Below are positions 59,088-64,000 of a stretch of 64,000 nt of DNA, in pieces. Made by a program: the position numbers and the translations under genes. The stretch is from contig JAKLMB010000001.1 in assembly GCA_022813625.1 (NCBI GenBank), positions 434,001 to 498,000 of the forward strand, written 5' to 3'. The DNA is from Aaosphaeria pasadenensis (taxonomy: Eukaryota; Ascomycota; Dothideomycetes; Pleosporales). The notes below the pieces were generated by a model that worked only from the letters and a program-made list of their open reading frames with translations, made no database searches and had not been told where the DNA came from. How positions within the stretch are numbered: the first letter of the stretch is position 1; every line of letters begins with the position of its first letter.

Positions 59088-60137
59088 CTAATTGTTCTTG
59101 ACGGCTTGCACAATAGCACCCGCTGTCCCCTGATCCAAGTCATCTAGCTTTCTCATATCACCTTCATCAAGTTCGAAGCCGAAAAGATCGGCATTCTCTT
59201 CTATCCTCGAAGGCGTATCGCTCTTCGGAAGTGGCACAAAACCCTTTTGTAGACTCCAACGAATGAGCACTTGGTTTGCGGTCTTTCCGTGCTTCTCGGC
59301 TATTCCAGCAACGATCTTGTCGTCTGCCTTCCGGTTCCGGACGACGGGGCAGTACGCCTCAATCACGACGTTGTTCTTTCGGCAGTATTCGACGGCTTCG
59401 CGCTGCTGGGCCCAGGGATGTAACTATATTTTAGATCAGAGTGTGGATCGATGTATGGGGGGTTGGTTGTATGTACCTCGATTTGGTTCACAGCGGGCGG
59501 CCAGGTCTCTCCGAACTTCTTGATCTCTTCTATATGTCCGATGCCATAGTTACTCACGCCAATATCCCTGACCCTCCCTTCCTTCTTCGCCTTCTCCAGC
59601 GCCAGCCACATCAGTTTCCTGGCCTCTGCCCCGCCATTCGGGCTATGTATCAAGAACAGGTCAACGTATCCCTCCACCCCGGCAATCTTCGTGACGCTGT
59701 CCGCGACCTTCTTGTATGTAGAGTCGACATCCTTGCCTGGACTGAGTATCTTGCTTGTGACGAAGATCTCGGAGCGAGGGAGCTTCGAGTCACGGACTGC
59801 TTCGCCGACTTCCTTTTCGTTGTCATAGTACTGCGCGGTGTCGATATGACGGTAGCCGGTTTGGAAGGCATGGAGAGTCGAGGCCCGGCATTTGGAAGAG
59901 AGATACTGGATGGAAGAATTGGAGTCAGCATACAATTGTACATATCTGAGCGCAAGTTCAAGTTCTGAGGCAGGAGGAACACTGAAGTGTATAGAAGCAT
60001 AAGCTCTAGAGGACCAGAATGGACTATATGTTGTATAACACGAAGGTACTTACAACACCGAAGCCTAGCCTCGGAATCGTTCTCGAGGATCCAGGGAGGG
60101 ATGCTGTAGATGTAAGTGTAAGTTTAGACGTCGCCAT
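59088..60137 (-). CDS. Aldo-keto reductase
   Basis: Three exons (60137-60054, 59905-59477, 59423-59088) encode 282 residues. The TIM-barrel AKR motifs are present: PRLGFGVYLSS, GYRHIDTAQYYDNEKEVG, LFLIHSPNGG, DIGVSNYGIGHI, NQIELHPWAQQ and a late VPLPKSD. The catalytic tetrad can be placed as Asp50, Tyr55, Lys80 and His115. It should reduce aldehydes or ketones with NADPH; the substrate is not predictable. Both introns are in phase 0, and the second has a GTACAT donor and an AATATAG acceptor. The spliced IE|LH join matches the family. It is divergent from MRI1. Confidence 0.9.
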
Positions 60138-60757
60138 GATGTGTTTGCGAATGCTAGTCGTTCAGTGAGGCGAAATAAGAGAGAATGTTAGATGTTCGAC
60201 GTGTTGGGGAGTTTTAGAGAGACTGTAAAGAGGACAAAGTTCAAATCGAAGAAGTAGAAGGGGGTATTATTGTCAATGCAATAAGTAAATTAGTCAAAGA
60301 CGCTCTTCAGATGGTAAACCCGCGCATAATCGTGATGTCACTGTTTCGATCCGTAGGTAAGGTACATGGCTCCCTTACCAGTTGCAGGAGATGTGGTTGT
60401 GGTGCTCTGGATTCACCCTAGTAGTGCAAATAGAGTTGCGTATGAATATATGCTGGTGAAGCCGAGTACATAAAGAAATTAGGCTTCGGGATACAGATTC
60501 TGAGTTGTTGTTGACTATGAATGGTCGATTGAGCTCTATGGAGCTCACACCTCACTCAGTAATAGTGCCCCGCCACTTGAGCGCTGGCAAGCTAAAGATG
60601 GTCCAAATGCACCATCCCTGCAGAAATGTCCTTTCCCTAAGTCCAACCCAACCCGCCTTTCACGTGGCGTGGCGTCACCAGGAAGAATTAGGAAAATTGC
60701 TATACCCAAGCTCCAAAACTTCTCGTCAAAACACTACCCCTCTTTGGATCCGTCAAA
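60138..60757. promoter_or_regulatory. Divergent region AKR / MRI1
   Basis: 620 bp between starts. A near-perfect GAGCTCTATGGAGCTC inverted repeat lies at about 60531-60546. Short frames here (for example from 60505) run into the MRI1 start in another frame and look non-coding. Confidence 0.45.
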
Positions 60758-61984
60758 ATGGTTCTACAAGCTATCAAGTACTCGCGCGGGCAGTTGGAGA
60801 TTCTAGATCAGCTGAAACTACCCCACGCTGAAGAGTATGATCACATCTACTCCAGCACTGACGCATGGCATGCCATCAAGGAGATGCGGACGCGCGGTGC
60901 GCCTGCGATTGCTATTGTCGCTGCCCTCGCCTTGGCGGTTGAGTTGGTGAACATGAAGCTCTCTTCCGAGGCAGAGGAGGTGAAGATTTTCATCATCGAG
61001 AAATTGGATTATCTAGTTACTAGCAGACCAACTGCCGTCAACCTCGCGGATGCTGCGCGGAAGTTGAGGAAAGTCACCGAAGCGGCTTCCGAGACTGCAA
61101 ATGCTACTGGTGAGGGTGTTAGGCAGGCATATGTGGAGGCTGCAGAACAGATGTTGGTAGACGACGTGAGCGATAACGAGAACATTGGCAAACATGGCGC
61201 AGAGTGGGTGATCAAAAACACCGAGGCGGGAAAGAAGGGCAAAGTTAGCATGCTCACGCACTGCAACACTGGGTAGGTCTGATCGAGTTCCAGATATCAG
61301 CACGCTATTGATTCTTTCAGATCTCTGGCTACGGCAGGCTACGGCACAGCTCTGGGTGTGATACGATCACTACATGCCAATGGCGCACTGAAACATGCCT
61401 TCTGTTCGGAAACTCGTCCGTATAACCAAGGCTCAAGATTGACGGCATTCGAATTGGTACACGATCAAATTCCTGCTACCCTGATTACCGATTCCATGGC
61501 CGCGGCTCTGCTTCGATTGAGGGGTCCTTCAGAGAACATCGCTGCCATTGTAGTCGGGGCAGATAGAGTTGCCGCCAATGGAGACACGGCGAACAAGATT
61601 GGAACATACTCGCTGGCAATCCTAGCCAAGCACCACGGAGTCAAGTTCTTGGTTGCAGCTCCACGAACTACAATTGACCTCGGAACGAAGACAGGAAGTG
61701 ACATAGTCATTGAAGAGAGGCCAGGAAAGGAGGTAACCTTGGTCAAGGGCCCCAGACATGATGGTGTCAACCTTGACCTCAGTGTGGTAGAGACCGTCAG
61801 CATAGCTGCGAATGGTATCGGAGTCTGGAATCCTGCGTTCGATGTCACACCCGCGGAACTTATCGATGGAATAGTCACTGAAGTCGGGGTTGTGGAGAAG
61901 GATGCTGACGGTGTTTTCCATCTGGAGCAAGTGTTCGCAGTTGGTGAGCAGTCGAATAAGCCCACAACGATTGGGGGTATATAG
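60758..61984 (+). CDS. MRI1: Methylthioribose-1-phosphate isomerase
   Basis: Two exons (60758-61272 and 61321-61984, 48-nt intron) encode 392 residues. It converts 5-methylthioribose-1-phosphate to methylthioribulose-1-phosphate in the methionine salvage pathway. The eIF2B-like fold is shown by EMRTRGAPAIAIVAALALA, THCNTGSLATAGYGTALGV (catalytic Cys at the splice join), ETRPYNQGSRLTAFEL, VVGADRVAANGDTANKIGTY (catalytic Asp) and VAAPRTTIDL. Length and motif order match fungal Mri1 rather than eIF2B subunits. Start ATG has good context (AAAATGG). Confidence 0.95.
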
Positions 61985-62172
61985 CTGCCCTGTAAAGCCC
62001 ACACAGAGGGTAGCTCTGAGTCGTAAATAGCGTCCAAATCGGTAGTACATGATGTTTTGCATGTGCTGAATATAGAGTGGAATGACCAGAGGGTATGTCT
62101 CTTCTTTCTACCACCACTTCAAGGGCGACTCTAAAGCTCTGAAGGAATTCGCCAATGACTTGATGCCAAAGC
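61985..62172. other. Convergent 3' regions of MRI1 and the coiled-coil gene
   Basis: 188 bp between two stop codons; nothing else seen. Confidence 0.6.
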
Positions 62173-62494
62173 TCAAGCCGTTTGATTCTCAGTATCTTGA
62201 TTTTCGGTCTCTTTGGCTGCCGAAGCATCATCAGAGGAAGCTTTATTGTCCTGTGCCTTTAGCTTCTGCTCCTCCTTATCTGCCTTCGCCAACAGTTCTT
62301 CGATCTTCTTCTCCAGTGAGTCGAGGTGGTTTTCTAATGCTGCCGCTGCGCTTTCACCACGGGCAATATCTTTGAACGCCTGAAATAGGTCAGCAATCTG
62401 TGTGATAGTTATCTCATGCCGGTCCAAGACGTACTTGCGCAAGATCTGCCTCTGCAGTCCCCCCGCTGACCTCTTCCTTATGCTCGGCTGCCAT
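62173..62494 (-). CDS. Small coiled-coil protein, unrecognised
   Basis: Two exons (62494-62435 and 62379-62173) with a 55-nt intron (GTACGT donor, TATTTCAG acceptor) encode 88 residues. Exon 1 gives MAAEHKEEVSGGTAEADLAQ. Exon 2 has a heptad-like helix (AAALENHLDSLEKKIEELLA) followed by a charged Lys/Glu/Asp tail. I do not recognise the family; the organisation resembles small subunits of tethering or trafficking complexes, but that is only shape. The open frame from 62583 without splicing is an alternative with an Arg-rich start. It is divergent from PAN1. Confidence 0.55.
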
Positions 62495-62845
62495 CGTAGG
62501 TGCGCTGGGGTAGGACTACGTAGAAATTGAAGTATTGTTCTTGGCGGAATAGATCTATGTTGAAACCATAGGCGTTTCCACAATGTAGTACGTTCGACGA
62601 CGATGGTTTGTTGCTGAGAAGGTGGAGGAAGCGGCTCGCGTACCCAGTGGCTGAGGTGAACAACTGATGACGAAGCTTAGCGCGAACCCAGGTAACTACT
62701 GTGGTCTTGCCCGTGCATCAAGCTTCAACCTCTCACCACAACACCTTCGAGCTTTACCATCCCTCTATTATCCCGGATCGCTATCGATCTGCGGTTTACG
62801 CGAGTCTCGCGAGTAGTCTGATTGACGCGCGACGTCTTGTTCATC
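62495..62845. promoter_or_regulatory. Divergent promoter, coiled-coil gene / PAN1
   Basis: 351 bp between start codons; ATCGCTATCGATCT lies at about 62778-62791. No regulator can be named. Confidence 0.4.
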
Positions 62846-64000
62846 ATGTTTTCCGGGTCGAACTCCTATTTAGGGGGTGGGAATAGCGCCCGACCTGGAC
62901 AGCCTCAGTATGGCCAACAGCAACAACAGCAGCAGCAGCCATTTCAGCAGTCTGGAGGCTTCCAAGGTGGATTGGGTCCCCAGCCAACGGGCTTCGGCGG
63001 AGGACCTATGCAACCGCAGTTTACGGGTTTCCCTGGACAGCAGCAGAACTTTGGGCAGCCGCAACAGCAGCAACCCCAATTCACGGGATTTCCGGGTCAA
63101 CAGGCACAATCGTTTCAACAGCAGCCCCAGCAGCCCCAGCAGCAGCAGTCTTTTCAGACTGGCGCGCCGCCTCCGCCTCCTCCGAAGCAAATGCCCCAAC
63201 CGACGGGAATGACCTCCTCCCAGATGGCCGACTCCTTTCGCGGGACATCATCGTCCAAACCCCCACCACCGCCCGCGAAGACGAACAAGATTCCGAACAT
63301 TCGACTTTCTTTCATAACTGCTCAAGATCAAGCCAAGTTTGAGCAGTTGTTCAAATCTGCTGCGGGAGATGCTCAGGCACTATCTGGAGACCAAGCACGA
63401 GACCTGCTCATGCGGTCCAGGCTATCCGGAGATGCCCTCTCTCATATCTGGTTGGTGAAAGTGTGTGGATATAATTGTGCTTTTTAACTGACTTTCAAAA
63501 GGACTCTATCGGATACGACCAAGTCAGGCCAATTGTTGTTCCCTGAATTTGCGCTTGCCATGTATCTTTGCAATCTTAAGCTGACTGGAAAGGACATACC
63601 GAACAACTTACCCGACCGCGTGAAGAACGAGGTTTCTAGTATGGTAGATATCATATCGTTCGGCGTGGCAGAAGATGAGTCGTCCCGGCCGGCCCCTGGG
63701 GGTGGTCAGAGTTCTGGTCAAATACCCACAATCCAGCAACCACAGCCCCAGGCTTCAAACAGTCAATTGCTATCATCGTTGGTTTCTCAACCGACCGGAT
63801 TCAATCAGTCCCAATTAGGACCTCAGCCGACTGGATTCCAGCAGCAGCCGACAGGCTTTGGCCAGGCACAGAACACCGGCTACACTGGGCCCCGTCCGCC
63901 TATGCCACCCATGCCTACCGGCTTCGCTCCCGGCCTTTCTCCGAATCAGACTGGCCTGGCTCCTTTGAACGCGCAACCTACCGGCGTCCCTGGACAGTGG
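62846..64000 (+). CDS. PAN1: Endocytic actin-regulatory protein Pan1 (5' part)
   Basis: Two exons are seen (62846-63450 and 63502 onward); the gene runs past the window edge. The start MFSGSNSYLGGG precedes a Gln/Gly/Pro-rich tract with repeated Q-P-T-G-F. The EH1 domain spans about 155-245 (FITAQDQAKFEQLFKSA, SRLSGDALSHIWTLSD, FPEFALAMYLCNLKLTG) and is followed by more Q-P-T-G repeats. L-x-x-Q-x-T-G words, the target motif of the Ark1/Prk1 kinases, occur at least four times (LGPQPTG twice, LVSQPTG, LNAQPTG). Pan1 with Sla1 and End3 promotes Arp2/3 actin assembly at endocytic sites. The second EH, coiled-coil and WH2 parts should lie to the right. The donor at 63451 (GTTGGT) is weak but the join completes the EH Trp. 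Confidence 0.92.

Noticed and set aside
58721..59143. 140-codon minus-strand frame downstream of the aldo-keto reductase
   Set aside because: It overlaps the 3' end of that gene in another frame and shows no domain; most likely untranslated sequence.
1..64000. Transposons, CRISPR arrays, viral insertions
   Set aside because: No transposase, reverse transcriptase, integrase or capsid-like frames, no long terminal or inverted repeats, and no regularly spaced repeats were seen.

Overview
The window is nuclear DNA from a filamentous ascomycete (Pezizomycotina). The evidence is many short introns (mostly about 45-130 nt) with GT..CTAAC..YAG signals, and fungal protein families: CYP51 of the filamentous type, a single-FHA Chk2, a PAN1 with Q-P-T-G repeats, IRE1, and a peroxisomal 4-coumarate:CoA-ligase-like enzyme. 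A class such as Dothideomycetes is possible from the CYP51 sequence but cannot be fixed by eye.

Layout. Bases 1 to about 10,800 hold no protein gene I can support. This stretch has simple repeats, purine/pyrimidine tracts and, near 9,530, a promoter-like TATA box followed by a possible 41-nt intron without a convincing ORF. From 10,832 to the right edge the DNA is densely packed with 26 protein genes and one tRNA. In order: a PITH/thioredoxin-like protein whose CxxC is lost (-), a TUG/UBX protein (+), ribosomal protein eL36 (-), an acyl-CoA thioesterase (-) divergent from a PTS1-bearing AMP-forming CoA ligase (+), ATG10 (-), a Chk2-type checkpoint kinase (+), CYP51/ERG11 (+), RSA4/Notchless (-), a 15-exon MSH4 (+), a nitronate monooxygenase (+), RRS1 (-), mitochondrial ribosomal protein S29/DAP3 (+), a membrane-anchored MysC-like ATP-grasp enzyme (+), a kappa-class GST (-), SAD1/USP39 (-), CCT2 (+), IRE1 (+), a TRM140/METTL2-type tRNA m3C methyltransferase (-), COQ10 (+), gamma-glutamyltransferase (+), tRNA-Gln(CUG) with an intron (-), an aldo-keto reductase (-), MRI1 (+), a small coiled-coil protein (-) and the 5' part of PAN1 (+), cut by the window edge.

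Most genes are housekeeping and are arranged as divergent pairs with short shared promoters (RSA4/MSH4, RRS1/DAP3, SAD1/CCT2, TRM140/COQ10). I see no secondary-metabolite cluster, transposon, CRISPR array or virus. The functional links I can argue for are the divergent thioesterase/CoA-ligase pair and a loose theme of ribosome biogenesis (eL36, RSA4, RRS1, S29).

The most unusual points are: the large left gene desert with a possible non-coding transcript; loss of the thioredoxin active site in the PITH protein; an orphan MysC-like enzyme; a 45-nt, frame-preserving intron placed inside the Walker A motif of MSH4; a 17-nt microexon in the Chk2 activation loop; a CCT2 first coding exon that is only the start codon; a uORF immediately before IRE1; and a Trp in CYP51 where the usual motif has Tyr. 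All exon borders were read by eye from splice signals, reading frame and remembered family motifs, so they need RNA evidence.
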